From the NCBI GenBank assembly GCA_019916065.1, contig CM034244.1, positions 37,212,255-37,276,254 on the forward strand: 64,000 nt of DNA, written 5' to 3'. Shown here piece after piece: positions 34,161-46,894 of the stretch. The number at the start of each line of letters is the position of its first letter. Within the stretch, counting starts at the first letter, position 1. Origin of the DNA: Vitellaria paradoxa. Taxonomy: Eukaryota; Streptophyta; Magnoliopsida; Ericales; Sapotaceae. Below the pieces are notes generated by a model that worked only from the letters and a program-made list of their open reading frames with translations, did not search any database and was not told where the DNA came from. A program made the position numbers and the translations under genes.

Positions 34161-34698
34161 AGATTGCCCTAAGAAAGCTAGGATTTCCTACAAATCCCTC
34201 ACAATAGGGAAATCAGGAGTCTTTATGGTAAGACCAAAGAACCCTAAGGGCAAACCAATGCATACACAAGGTTACCTGCAATGGAAAACTAGTGATGGAA
34301 AACTACAGGTGAGTCAAAACTTACTGGTGTGCAAGAAATGGCAGGGAAGAAAGACTCGGAGATTATTGAAGAGCTGTGAGCTTTAAGATGTAGAAGTAAA
34401 ACTCAGTAATGGAGCTTTGGGATTTTTAGAATGACAGCCCAAAAACTCAATAAGTCCCGCATGAAAATCAACGACTATGATTTAATCTTCTCAAACAGCC
34501 ACGATACGTTCATGCATCTTCCCTATCACAAACACCCACATGGTGTAAGTTCTGGTAAGTTGTATCAACAATACGGCGCTAAAACGATGCCATTATTGCC
34601 ACACAACTGCAGCGCATTAATTACGCGTGCAGGTTTAACTAGTGCAACCATTAGATTCCTCAGATCTCGCTCAAGAAATCTGGGGAATTAGGAGAATC
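34161..34698 (+). other. Tat 3' noncoding region and polypurine tract
   Basis: No coding sequence was supported beyond the start of the antisense gene. The antisense promoter should be here. The purine-rich GGGGAATTAGGAGAA (34682-34696) immediately before the LTR is the likely polypurine tract. Confidence 0.6.
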
Positions 34699-35341
34699 TG
34701 ATATAGGAGTTGAACCGATACAGGAGTCATGCTAAATCGTTCAGGTTTGCCCGATCGGGTTAATTCATACTTTCCCAATCGGGCTTGCTCAACTGAGGTG
34801 ATTCTCGGATTCCTGATTGGGCCACTCGACTAGCATCAATTGGCCTTACTAATCGGGGGCACCCGTATGACCGAATGAGCCTTAACACCAACTGAGGCAT
34901 CTCACCCTCCTCCTCAATTGGGGTCCTGCCAAAGTGACGTCATATATCAGGCGTGTAACAGTCTTTTGACGTATCCCTTGATGCTTGCCTAAAAGGACGC
35001 AATCTAATCCTAATGGTATGGGCAACTAATCAAGAAATATACTCATTGGGATCTGTTGGTACAGCTGGCTTAACTTGATTGGAGGAAAATATAAACCAGT
35101 GAGATGCAAGCGTATTATGCTGATGCCTGATGCACCACCAAGCATATAAAAACCACTCCTCTCTCCCAGCTACACAGACAATACACTTTTGCTTACTATT
35201 ACGCTGCCGGATTACTCTCAAAAAGCTCACTTTACTAACTTAAGCATCAGAGGCTCTTTGATAGGCACCACACCGGTGTCTAGGCAGCATTCCAGGTTCG
35301 GGTTGGACCATTCGCAGCACTCTTGGTTCACTGTATCATCA
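34699..35341 (+). mobile_element. 3' LTR of Tat-type gypsy element
   Basis: Partner of 22100-22740. It starts TGATATAGGAGTTG and ends CACTGTATCATCA. It is followed by CATAG (35342-35346), which matches the left flank exactly. Confidence 0.94.
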
Positions 35342-35346
35342 CATAG

Positions 35347-35609
35347 CGTACAATATAGAGTACAACTATTGTTATTTTTGTACTATGTACTCGAAGAACT
35401 ATGCAAACATGCTGTTGAAATTTTGTTTAACAAGGGGACGAAGGCATCAAGTTGTTGAGAGTAAGTTGGATCGTGCATTCTCAGATGGGATAGGTCCAAC
35501 CACCCTTTAATGAGAAGATAAGTTTAAGATTAGGTGATTTATATAGTATATGATCTTTTAGGCTAATTGTGTCGTTTCATTTCGGGACTCCACAGAAATA
35601 GTTAGTGAG
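35347..35609 (+). other. CACTA element 2 sequence resuming after Tat
   Basis: Upstream of the TnpD start. Short coding-like fragments, no firm exon. Joined to 22094-22099 by the Tat target duplication. Confidence 0.4.
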
Positions 35610-38600
35610 ATGGACAAGAGTTGGATAAATTTATCATATAAGATGTCTATGGAATACATGAAAGGGGTTAACTAGTTCGTCACTTTCACAAACGAGTTCC
35701 ACAGCTGATGTGCGAACCGATATTACTATACACGGGAACCCATCAGGGAGCATTTGATTTGTAATGGGTTTTTAGAGCAATATAAGTATCAGACTCTCTA
35801 CGACGAAAAGTATGTCCCCTCTCGCTAGAGGAACAGTTGAGGTGGAGGCTAAGGCTACGGAGGCTAATCTGATGCTTACTATGCTAGCTAATATCACGTG
35901 TGGATTGGTACCAGAAAACACAAGCAATAATACTGATTAGGCGAGTGGGAGCAATCCTCGCTCCAGTGCAGATGACAAACCTTTGAGATATTTTGAAATC
36001 CTAGTCGATACGTAAACAGAATTGTATATTAGAGGCAAGGATTTCAGTAAACTGTCATTTATGGTTGAGTTGTTACATTTGAAAGTGTCGAATCAGTGGT
36101 CAGACACGTCTTTCAACATATTGTTGTAGTTATTACATATTACTGATTCTTACTACTAGTCTCGTAAGCTAACTGAACAATTATATGTTGTGCCAGAATG
36201 AGAATGCACACCTCAATAGTTGTGTTGTATGTAAGACTTCAAGTTGGAAGGATGTCGAGGGTGGCTAGGGTCATCAGACTAGCTTAGGAGTTCTAAATCA
36301 TGGTAAACTTTTGGCTGTAAAGCAAATGCGTTATTTTTTTACTTAAACAAAGGATGAAAAGGTTTTTCATATCCTCTAAGCTATCCAAAATTAATGAGAT
36401 GGCTTTCCAAGAATAGTAGGAAAGATGGGAAGTTAACCTATCTAACAGATTCCCCAGCATGGGAGGATTTCAATCGTAGGCACCTTGAATTTGCTGTTGA
36501 TAGTCACAGTGTGCGGCTTGGGTTGGCTGCAGATGGATTTAGCTCATTTAGGTCAATGACTGGAGCAAATCATAGTACGTGGCCTGTACTGTTGGTTCCT
36601 TATAATCTTATGCTCTAGCTGTGTATGAAGTAACCTTACTGATTCCATCAACATTGATTGACGGACCAAGAGGGCCCCAAGATAAGATAGATGTGCATAT
36701 AGCCTTTGATTAAAGAGTGTAATGAATTATGGGTTGAGGGTGTGATGACATTTGATTCTCTAGAAAATAAAATGTTTAGACTCTGGGTAGCATTATTGTG
36801 GACAATTAACGACTTTCCCCTATATGCTAACTTGTCTGGTTGGAGTACCAATGGGGAGTTTGCATGTCCTTGTTCCAACTAAAGTAAGAAGTCAACTTGA
36901 CTAAAACACGACAAAAAATGGGCCTACATTAGTCAATGATGATCCTTACCTCTGTTACATAGGTTTAAGAGAGACAAAGTATCATTTGATAACACTTGGG
37001 AAGTTTGGTCCGGCACCACGAACAATGACTGGAATTAATTTGTTGGCCCAGATTGAGTGGGAGCATATATGGATACTATATGATTCCTATGACTTGTTGG
37101 CCCCTTTGCTAGCTTTTTTTGCAGCACAAATAAAAACTGAAGTCATAATTGGAAGAAAAAAAAAAGTATTTTCTATGAGCTACCCTATTGGGAAAACAAC
37201 ATACTGAGGCACAATTCGGATGTCATGCACATCGAAAATAATATTTGTGATAATATATTATGAACTATTCTCGGAGTTAAGAGGAAGTCGAAGGACAATG
37301 CCAATGCTTAACGTCATTTGCAGGAGATGGGGTTGAGAACCCCATTGCACTTGCAATTGAAGGAGTCCAACAAGGCATATATGCCACCTGCATAGTACAC
37401 AATGAGCAAAGATGAGATTGATGCTTTCTTATCTATCCTAAAAGACGTTAAGATGCCTGATAGGTATTGTTCAAATATTTCAAAGCATGTAAGCATAAAA
37501 GAAAAGACATTACAAGGTTTAAAGAGTCATGATAATCACATTCTCATTCAACAGTTACTGCCTATTTCTATAAAGAGTTTTTGCCTAAGAATGTGGTAGA
37601 GCTGTTGACTGATGTTAGTAACTTCTTCAAACAACTGTATTACAGAGTTTTCCGTACAGATGATTTGAAGGGTCTGTAGAGACGATTGCTTTAACATTGT
37701 GTCTTCTAGAGAAAATTTTTTCACTGGCATTTTTCGATGTAATTATTCACTTGACCATACACTTAACCGATGAAGCCTTGCTTGGTGGCCTTGTCCAGTT
37801 CAGGTGGATGTATCTGATCAAGAGATATATGAACACATTGAAAAGGTATGTGTGTAACAAAGCTCATCTGGAGACATCCATAGCCAAGGGATATTTGATG
37901 GAAGAATGCATGAATTTTTTCACTAATATCTTAACGAAGATGTCCAAACAAAATTAACCAAGGCAAAGTAGATTAATGAAGGTGCTGTCGGAGAAGGCAC
38001 ATCATTTGATCTCAACCACATCGAGTAGATCTAAGCTCACCGATTCGTGCTCTTCAACACCCCATCAATTGTGGCGTTGACTCAATAAGTCATTCCTCGT
38101 TCAAGAGAGTAAATTGTTCATTTTTGTCTAAATTATCATGGTTGTCGGTAACACAATTCCATCTATTATAGGAGACATTCAATGAGCTCAAACGGGATAT
38201 GCCTCATGCAACAGATAGCCAAATTCGACAGTTCCATTATCAATTGTTTCACAACTAGTTCAAGAATAATGTACATGTTCAATGTTTATATGCAGTTTAA
38301 TTTGTTTTTGTCGTATTACTTTCATGTAGTTGTAATCAGTTATTACGTGAGCTCCGTATATATATAATCTTGCTTTGACTGATGAAATAAATCAATTAGC
38401 TAATGGTCTCTATATGATGGCCCGACTTTACACAACTTACGACGTTAATGGGTTCTAATTTTGCATCAAACAATTAGATGATAGGCAGATGATGTTATAC
38501 AGTGGCATTAGCTATCCTTCTGTTGATTCTTCTTTCTACTATGGTCGATTAGAAGACATTGTTGAAAAAGTACATAATCGTAGGTTAAGATTTCTATTGT

Positions 38601-38878
38601 TTAAATATGACTGGTTCAATCCAATCCGTGAGATTAAAATTACTAAGTACAAGTTTACTTTGATAAACTTTAACAATTTATTATACTGCAATTTATTATA
38701 CCGAGATGAGCAAATAAGTAATGAACTATACAAACTGGCTTCAATGGCAAAGCAAGTTTATTATATCCATGATCTAGCAGACCCTAACTGGCAAGTTGTG
38801 GTTAAAATGTCAAAAAAGGGGGTGTATCAGATCGAATGCAATGAACTAGATATTGATGCATGCCCAACAAACACTTGA
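35610..38878 (+). pseudogene. CACTA element 2 TnpD transposase, multiply broken
   Basis: It starts MDKSWINLS (35610), the usual opening of the transposase-associated zinc domain, with REPIREHLICNGFLEQY. The transposase core spans 36230-37960 in several frames: RKDGKLTYLTDSPAWEDF then RLGLAADGFSSFRSM (36394-36618), LLWTINDFPLYANLSGW, and an MHIEKNICDNIL segment. SMAKQVYYIHDLADPNW lies in the C-terminal 129-residue open stretch (38489-38878). Order and motifs match plant En/Spm TnpD, which cuts and moves CACTA ends. Stops and shifts throughout make this a dead copy. Confidence 0.9.
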
Positions 38879-39059
38879 CTGGGATGCAATCGTTCAACGT
38901 GAAAAAAATGTTAACTAGGTTAAAGAAAAACCCTCAAAGAAGATACTGTTGACCTACATAACCAGTGAAGGCTTGTGCACTTTTTATTCAAACAAATTTT
39001 ATTTTAAATCTTTTTTTATTGAAAATTTAATAAATTTACCTTGTGAATATTTATATAGA

Positions 39060-40626
39060 TATGTTTGGACGTAGTCAAAGGAGGTCTGGTCCTCGTACGA
39101 TGGCCGAGCGACTCAACCTCTCTTATGGGAGTTGTAGCTCTACACGTGGACCTGCCAGCACCGTCTACGTGGCCTTCGACGCACAACTAGGCAACTTTAG
39201 CGTTTCGACCAGTATCGCTTGGTATAAATCTTTGGTTTAAGACTTTTTTTATTGCTTAAATTTTTTTCTTTCAATTCAATGAACAAATTATTGTAAATGT
39301 AACAAAGTTTACGACTCTGAGTAAGCTTTCTAGGTTAAGGAGAAGGCCATCTAAATCATTGTTGCAGTGGAACTGTGAGTCATAGTGGATGACCGTGCAG
39401 TTTGATAGCACACCCCACCCTGTCGATAAAACCGGACAGACACTTATCTCCAAATCAAACACATGGTCTGAAATCTGATCATATTTTCCATGACCACCCT
39501 CGATTGAGACGCTTTCTTGCCTGAGGCATTCGAAGGCCTCTGGGTCGAGATTCAGGTACCTAGATATGTAATAATATATCTTACACCAATTCCTACAATA
39601 CTATAACTATTTTATATATATTAAACAATATCTTATATTTTGTCCTTTGCAAGCTAATGTAACTGGGGTTCCTCTAGAATTACAAGACATTTGCTACAGT
39701 AAGTATGGGAAGATCTAGAAGAACCACAAGAACAAGGTAAAGTCTGGCCATTAGAAGGGCCATAAGAATGACTAACATAATTCAGCATGTCCTAGCGAAC
39801 GTCCTCCCCCACCAATGGGTTGAGCTCGTTCATTACTGGTCGAGCCCAAAAGCATAAGTGAGCAAATTGTGATCTAATTTATTTTTCTTAAATTTTAAAA
39901 TTATAAATCGTAACTTATAAAAACTAATTGACAAGAAATGAAAATAGGACGAAGCCATAAGGAACGCGCAGAATCACAAGATGCAAGGCCCCAGGGATAA
40001 GGAGAGGACTCGGCACTTCACACAGGTCCACCACGAGGTAAAACATTAGTCTACCACATAAAAATTGTATTTATTTCATTTCCTACGATAATATACCATT
40101 AACATAATTTTCCGTTCAATAGTTGGTAGAGCGGGGTGAGAGGACTAATTGGATAACCATCTAGTTGGTGATCCACAATGAGAATTCACTTGAAGTTCAA
40201 GCCATTAAGATAATTAAGGCTTTAGTCTGGCCAACAAACATATTAAATTTTTACTTTATATAATTTAATTACGTATCTTACTTTTTTATTTTTTAAATTA
40301 TGCAAGCTTAGTTTGAGGCACGTTTGACTGAGCTATTGGACGATGAGAGGGAATTTGAGGTGAGGAGTGATGAGATATTCCACTCTATCGTAAAACAGGA
40401 TGACCACGGATATATGCTTATGCGGAGTACTGGCATTTCACACCAATCTATCGCACAAGCAGAGACATCCGCAACTAGCTCCTCCCAAGCCAAACGTTGC
40501 ATCGAGGACTTGTTCTGTATCCTCCGTGTAGAGATGGATGGGTGGAAGGTGTCGCTTCGGACGAAAATGATGACCAAGATAGGGAGACACTTATTTCAAA
40601 GTCAAAGACATAACCTCGCTACTTAA
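39060..40626 (+). pseudogene. CACTA element 2 TnpA-like gene, decayed
   Basis: The second CACTA gene lies downstream of TnpD. The first exon-like block (39061-39240) reads MFGRSQRRSGPRTMAERL. Then come blocks homologous to those at 8649-9925: VTVDDRAV-like sequence (39365-39550), the KIW-KNHKNK/WVELVHYW-type block (39690-39860), a Gly/Pro block (39940-40040) and a final 100-residue open stretch (40324-40626) with RSDEIFHSIVKQD. Gaps between blocks look like introns. It serves as the uninterrupted reference for CACTA element 1. Confidence 0.75.
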
Positions 40627-41215
40627 GTTAAAAATATTAATTTTTGTATTTATAGTTAATTAAATTTTTATAAATTTATTTATATTTTATTGTCACGTTT
40701 TCATTCACTTGTTGTTTTATTATAAGATCCGGACGATAATAGCTAGCCCTCCTAAACTGGACTGAATTGATTTTAGTACTGACCGACCGTCACATAGACT
40801 TTTTGTTTTTTGTTTTTTCCTTCTATGTTAAACTTGTATATAAAACTTTTTAATTAAATTTCGTATTGTTATTGTATAAATGTAAATGAAGATATATGTT
40901 CAATTTTATTTACAAAAAATTTCTACTGCATGCATTATAATACAAGTGCAATTAAATTACAATTATAATAAAAACAAATTATTTAGAAATAAATATAATA
41001 AAATTAAATAATATAAAATAATTAATAATTGATAAAATATATAAAAATACTAATTTTTTTTAAATGACGGCTCATTACGATTGCCATTTGCAGTCGCTAA
41101 TGAGATATTATAAAAAATAAAAAATAAAAAAGACTAACAATTAAAAAATACAAAATTAATTACTATTTGCTGCCGCTGCTAGCGATCGCTAATATCTCAA
41201 CATTTATAGCACGAG
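40627..41215 (+). mobile_element. 3' noncoding region of CACTA element 2, terminus missing
   Basis: AT-rich sequence following TnpA. Near its end are GCAGTCGCTAATGAG (41090) and GATCGCTAAT (41185), the same subterminal word seen before the intact terminus at 11007. No CTAGTAGTG end follows, so the terminal repeat has been lost. Duplicated at 59158-59745. Confidence 0.6.
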
Positions 41216-41701
41216 TGCAAACTTGGTGGGCAAAAGCTTCTTAGCTCCTTTGTCTTTTGAACCTAGTAAATCTCAAGACAACTTTTATATAAAAAAATAT
41301 TCCCCCCCCCCCCAAAAAAATGAAATTACCAAATTTTATGTGCGTGGGAGTTACTAGAAAGGTGGATTTCGAAAATTCGAAGTCATCCATCAGTGTTGTC
41401 CTAACCTCATAATCGTTCTTTCAATCATGAATTTGACAATTGTAAAGAAACAACACCGACTAATTACTATTTCACAAACAAACTGCTTACAAAGACCAAA
41501 TTGGAGAAGTTAAATAACCCCAACCCTCCCCTAACAGACACACACACACACACACACAAACACATCATCTATTTTTGAACATTACATTTCCACGTTACAT
41601 GCATGAATATGCTTGAACAAAGCATTAGAACCACCAGATATCCCTTTCCTCATAATATTCTTAACCATAGAGTGAGCATCCGTAATTTCACATGCTTGAA
41701 T
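41216..41701. other. RGLG copy 1 downstream flank
   Basis: Contains a poly-C/poly-A tract (about 41302-41318) and a (CA)n microsatellite (about 41540-41565). This is the 3' untranslated or flanking part of the gene on its left. No other gene was seen. Confidence 0.5.
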
Positions 41702-42180
41702 TCAAGAATACAATCTTATGCAAGTCTTTATGGGCTCTCGGCACAAAAGGCACGATGTGATCGACACGCCACATTCCTTGCAAGTCTTAAAACAACACAA
41801 TTTGTAAAAGCGCAAATTTCAAGCACATTTCTCAATAATAATCCTATTCAAACGGTTAAAAAGAGTTCTGCACATTACAATATCTAGATAAACTATATAT
41901 ATATATATATGTATATATTTGGATATGGGAGGATGAAATACTCATCAATAATACAAATAATTTAAATACCCCCCTCTCTCTCTCTCTCTAAGGCTACATT
42001 TTGATTGGGGAATTGAATGTAGGGGATTACTAATATGATAGGATAATATATGAGATTTAGAGGTTAGACTATTTTTTTGTGCAAAATTATTTATATGACG
42101 TTTGGTTAGTAAGATATAAAGTGCGATAAGAGATGTAATTTGACAGAATATTTGACGGAGAATAATTTTGAACTTTTATA

Positions 42181-42350
42181 TTTTAACAGTAACTGATCCT
42201 AAGAGAGAGCTTACAAAATACCACACATTTTAGTAACCAATCCTAAAAGAGTGCATATATACAATACCACACATTTTAGTAACCAATCCTAAAAGAGTGC
42301 ATATATACAATACCACACATTTTGAGGTGTATATAAGTTACTACATCTTG
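42181..42350. repeat. 51-bp tandem unit in RGLG last intron, 3 copies
   Basis: The unit GTAACCAATCCTAAAAGAGTG... through ATACCACACATTTTA occurs three times, the first copy diverged. The same place in copy 2 (60708-60795) has two units, so one was gained or lost after duplication. Confidence 0.85.
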
Positions 42351-45300
42351 ATTGGATACTATGTCCAGCTTAATTTATTGCAACCAAACATGGCACCAGT
42401 GGAGCAGGAACCAATCCCTCATCTTTAGTCCCATAATCAAACACAGTCTAGCTTAAGCAGTCGGATAAGAAGGTTGCCAATAATTCTACTAATGTTCAAG
42501 TCTCACGGCAAAGTTGGTCTGGATTGTGCATATTAATGTACAAACCAACAAAATAACTTGAGTGAATGCTTACCAAATGACCACATCCAAAAGCCATATC
42601 CTTTGGATTTGTCAAGCAAATGGGACAGACCTTGGAAAACAACAATGAATAATTTTTTAGAATCATTTTCCATGGAGCAGAATCTGAAGAACAGGAAATT
42701 GAAACTTTTGCTTTTAGCAAGGGGAACATGAACCTTATCTGTTCAGCTGATGCTGAATTCTCTATTGATTCAAAGGTTGTCATGTGTGGGATTGACTTAA
42801 CGGCATTATCGTGATCTATCACTCCCCGAGGAGGAGGAAGAGGCCTTGTTCGTGGAGCTCCTAAATCTCTTCTGAATAAGTCAACCAAATAGGATTTTCA
42901 GTAACTTCCAGCAGCAAAATTAAACATTAAGAAGAAACTACAGCTTCCCAGCTTACTCAATGTACTGATGGCTTTGGGTAGCTCTATATTGTAATGGAAT
43001 TTCCATGAGGGCAGCAAGGGCAAATACTGCTTCCTTCTTTGACATATCTTGGTTCTCAGACATGATTTTTGAGAAGTTTACAAACTGCAGTCCAGCATAT
43101 GGCAAAAATTATTCAAGTACAAAAAAAAAAAAATCATATATTCCAATAATTTTCATTTTGTTGAACTGCACAAACATGAGAAACATTCAAAGTGAAAAAA
43201 ATAAACAAATTCCTTTACAATAGGATTTCACAACAAGAAGTATTTATGTATGTTCAAAAAACAACAGGATGAATGCAATGAATTAATGACCAAAAAATGG
43301 ATAAAAAAACTACCTCAATTGAAAATAATGGCTATCTAGCTTGGGACACAATAGAAGATCAACCGGGGGTAGGAATTATGGACACAATAGCATGCTATTA
43401 AGGCTGAGATTTTAGTTCTACAGAGGGTTACATGAATCTTATTCTGTGAATTTGAAGAAGTTTGATTGCTGAAGGAGATTCTTCTGGTGGTTGAAGGAAA
43501 AGTACAAGAGCCCATGGCTTTTCACCCATTTCAGTCATGAAATCTGACTTACCCATCTCTACAAGGTGCTATTTGGGTTTTTATAGCAACTAGTCGTATG
43601 AATCTTTTACAGGAGAATATATTACTACTAAAGAGATCATTTATATCCCCAAGTTTAGACTGCTGGTGTCTTTTCAAAACTTATTGTCCCACTTCTCCTT
43701 TACCATTGTCTCTACAAAAGTGATCTGTAAGGGACTTCCGTCCTTCCTTTTCTTCCCTTTGATGAAGTTTTTTTCTTTATCACGCAGATATAGGGTCATA
43801 TATTGAAACAAGAAGCTAGATCAACCTAATTGGTTGTGTTGTATTATACAAGAAAGGATAATAAAAAGAACTAAAAGGGGACATAAGCATGTAGGCTGCA
43901 CAAAGCCTAGATCCTAACATTGGAAGAAACAAACTTATATCTCTATTATTGTTTGTTAGTAAGACTGCTCAATTGGCTGAATAAGCTGCCATCCAAACCA
44001 CAGCTGGATTATTTTATTAACGAACTCAACTGTCAATTCAATATTATAATATGGAACTGCATGGACAGAAATTTATTAGCCCAAAGAAAAAAAAAAAAAA
44101 AACACAATTCTCTTAACTACCTGAAAATTGTCAAATGCACGCTGAGGAATGTTGTTATCAAATTGTTTCATTGCATCCCATGGTCCATCTCCAACACCAA
44201 CTAAGATAATTGAAAGAGGCTATTGGCTGTTTATCAAATGTCAAAAATTAACAATAAGACAGGTGAATGCAATCATTGATCAATTTCATTGAATGGAAAC
44301 TATTTTACCTAGCAGCAACTATAGAATTGATAGGAGCTTGTTCTTGTGGACTAAATTTTCCAGGTGGCGTATCAGGACTCCTGGTAACCTATTTTCCCCG
44401 GAAAAAAAAAAAAAAAGGAAGTGTTGCATGAATATATTCATTCACATCTGTTACACATAGTTTATGTCAAAGTCAAATTAAAAATCATGTTGCAAACCTG
44501 TCCATCAGCAATAATGACTAGCACGTGATATTGGCCGTTGTTTTTCTCCACAATATCAATAGCAGCATCAATTATGGGTGCAAACGAGGTGGGACCTGGT
44601 CATTGTGGGAATGCATAAAAAGATATTATTAAAGAGCTAAAGTGGAGACTTGTTCGCTTTCTACTAGTATAGAACTTAAGGTGAAGCATATTGCATTTGA
44701 AGCTCAAGATACTCCTTTCACATTTTAATATATATAACAAGGTGGCAAACCTTTTTCAACTACGGACATAGAAAGTTCCAAGGTATATCCTGATCAGCTA
44801 ACAGAACTTTGAAGACATGGTCTCTTCGCACATAACTTGTCATCTGGAGGTAAGTGGATTTGCCTCCAACTATTTATTAGACCACTTTTAAGGTTTCATT
44901 ACAAAAAATTGTCACTCCAGAGATAAATGTACTATCCCCCAATTTTTAATTAGACTTTTTATGGTAAGTATAACATAAAACTTTAAATTGCACCATGGAA
45001 TTCTCAAAAGATTGACATAATATGATTCTTTTTGCGGAGTTCCTAATGTAGAAATATGCCCATTGACACCTTATTTTCAGTACTGTCAGTTTTGAGACTC
45101 ATCTCATTATCCTTTCCAGGCTCCTAATATGAAATCACGAGGATAAACGCCAGAGTCTTTCACTTGTCAATTACGAGCTTCGCTTTGTGCTTGTTAGAAG
45201 TAAGCTGATTGACAATCTAAAACATTCAATTTTACTAAAAGGAGAAAATACTAAAGTTTTCAATTTGATTGCAGTCATCTTATGTAATATATACCGGTCG

Positions 45301-45575
45301 CATCACATGACAAAATTTGGAGTTAAGGAATGACACGTTATAATATAATGCCACATTTTATTTAGTGTACTAAGTGAAGCTACATTGGATGGACTTTGGT
45401 ATGAGTGTCTTGCAGGTATATGTTCAGGTGTGAGATCTCTCAAAACTTTGATCTTGTAATATTAGGATATAGGTCCAAAAATCAAGAAGGATATGTGGCC
45501 ATGTCGTGCATATTTAAATATATTATATAATGTATAATTTACTGACAAAAAATACAGCTATTATGTACAAATATA

Positions 45576-45735
45576 AAAAAGGTAAGCCAATGCAAAAGAT
45601 TCTCACGTTGTGGGGTTTGGGAAGGATCGAATGTACGCACTCCTCTCTTTGCATGGAGAGATTGTTCCATGGTTCAAACTCATGACCCCAAACTCACAAT
45701 AGAACAACCTACTAAGCATGAATGTATGTGAAATT
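45576..45735 (-). mobile_element. Au-like SINE in RGLG copy 1 intron
   Basis: On the minus strand a tRNA-like B box (GAGTTTGAACC near 45675) is followed by GTGCGTACATTCGA, CCTTCCCAAACCCC and a T-rich 3' end. This is the layout of plant Au SINEs. SINEs are moved by LINE machinery in trans. The 5' head is diverged, so the right boundary is approximate. Confidence 0.6.
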
Positions 45736-45819
45736 ATATAGAATTAAAAAATAAATAAATAAAAATATTTTTTATCTTCTATCTTCAACAAAGTTCGGAA
45801 TTTTTTTTTTTTTTTTTGG

Positions 45820-46020
45820 GCCATCAAATGTAAGTTGTTATTTCTTCAAGAGTTGTTAGAAGGATTCAACTATTTAATTCGAGCATGGGAGTCACATTTT
45901 CCATACTCTGATGGTTTCCTTGTCATATCTGGTGGACTTATTGGAGGAAATAGAAGAGTTCACGTAACAAGATTGCGAAGACAAAGTACAAGGTTTGCAG
46001 ATTTAGTATCTGAATAACCA
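45820..46020 (+). other. Unassigned open frame in RGLG intron
   Basis: A 60-residue plus-strand frame (45835-46017) with FPYSDGFLVISGGLIGGNRR, running antisense to RGLG inside its long intron. Its composition looks protein-like rather than random, but I do not recognise a family. It is possibly a fragment of a captured gene or of a transposon. There is no promoter or splice evidence. Confidence 0.3.
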
Positions 46021-46894
46021 CTTCCTCCCCACCCCTCCCTTCTCACACCAATATCATTCTGCTACAATAAAATATGTAACCGAACTTACAACGCAATAAA
46101 ATGCAGTGATGATCCCATACATATCATACATATATTGAGCCTAGCTGCAAAGCAAGGATGGGATGTTTCTGACTACTAATTTCTCTTAACAACATCAATT
46201 ATTATGACATAAATCCTGAATAACCCAGTCTTCATCCTTAATTTTCCCACACTCAACTGGGTTTTGGTAGACTTTTCAATTGCTGATAACATTTTAACAA
46301 AATTGCATAAAACAAAGATACATAAAGGAGACTATATTCCAAGACCTGATAATTTTATGTATGGAACAATTTCCCTATATCGTGTGAGAGCTTCCTCAAA
46401 TCCATGACAGCTTCTGTGATCAGGGTAAAAGCTGAACACGTACTGATCATGTGTTGATGCTGCCGAAAAAAAAAAAAAGGCAAAAGCAAGAAAGAAAGGC
46501 AAATGGGAAATAGTAAGCATTTGGACAAGAAATCCAAGGGGATGTCAGAACATACACCGATAGTACAGTTACGAATAGACACTAACCATCACCAAATCCA
46601 AAACAGGGTATCAAGTTGTCTTCATCGAAAGAAGACAAAGTGCGGCCAATTATAGAGATTGCCTGTTCATAAGGATTAGGTGTGCTTCCGATTGCATGGA
46701 GGCTTTTTCTGTTAAATGAATGCTTCCCACCAATCAATAACGTGCCAAATGATTCTCAGCTTACTAGTAGTAACAATATAAAACAACAGAACTGCCAAAA
46801 TTAAATCACCTGTCCACTCATTGCTCTTAGTGAAGTCAATACCAAGTATTAAATTTGATGATTCTAGGCCAGCTTCTCTGAGGGCAGATATCAC

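Larger units (their letters stand above)
40591..45520. repeat. Segmental duplication, copy 1 (matched part)
   Basis: From TTATTTCAAAGTC (40591) to the end of the comparable sequence this matches 59122-64000 at high identity. It covers CACTA 3' sequence, intergenic DNA and seven RGLG exons, in the same order and orientation. The duplicated unit is 18,531 bp long if tandem. Confidence 0.93.
41702..46894 (-). pseudogene. RGLG: RGLG-type copine/RING E3 ubiquitin ligase, copy 1 (broken)
   Basis: Ten exon blocks on the minus strand: 46894-46810, 46727-46587, 46459-46346, 44595-44498, 44388-44309, 44226-44121, 43084-42957, 42871-42739, 42630-42574 and 41785-41702. The phases fit. The first eight give the copine/vWA domain ([59 protein letters not shown]). 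The last two form the RING finger ([33 protein letters not shown]). RGLG proteins are plasma-membrane-linked E3 ligases in hormone and stress signalling. Damage: TAG at 44222-44220 in exon 6, GT to AT at the exon 8 donor (42738-42737), and the CPLC of copy 2 is CLLC. No N-terminal exon was found up to 48066. Confidence 0.92.

Noticed and set aside
41603..41887. 94-residue plus-strand frame, also at 60123-60407
   Set aside because: It is conserved only because it overlaps the antisense last RGLG exon and the duplicated flank. The minus strand gives the RING finger end.
41987..42395. Possible MITE in the RGLG intron
   Set aside because: The end sequences are only weakly complementary and no target duplication was found; kept only as a remark with the 51-bp repeat.
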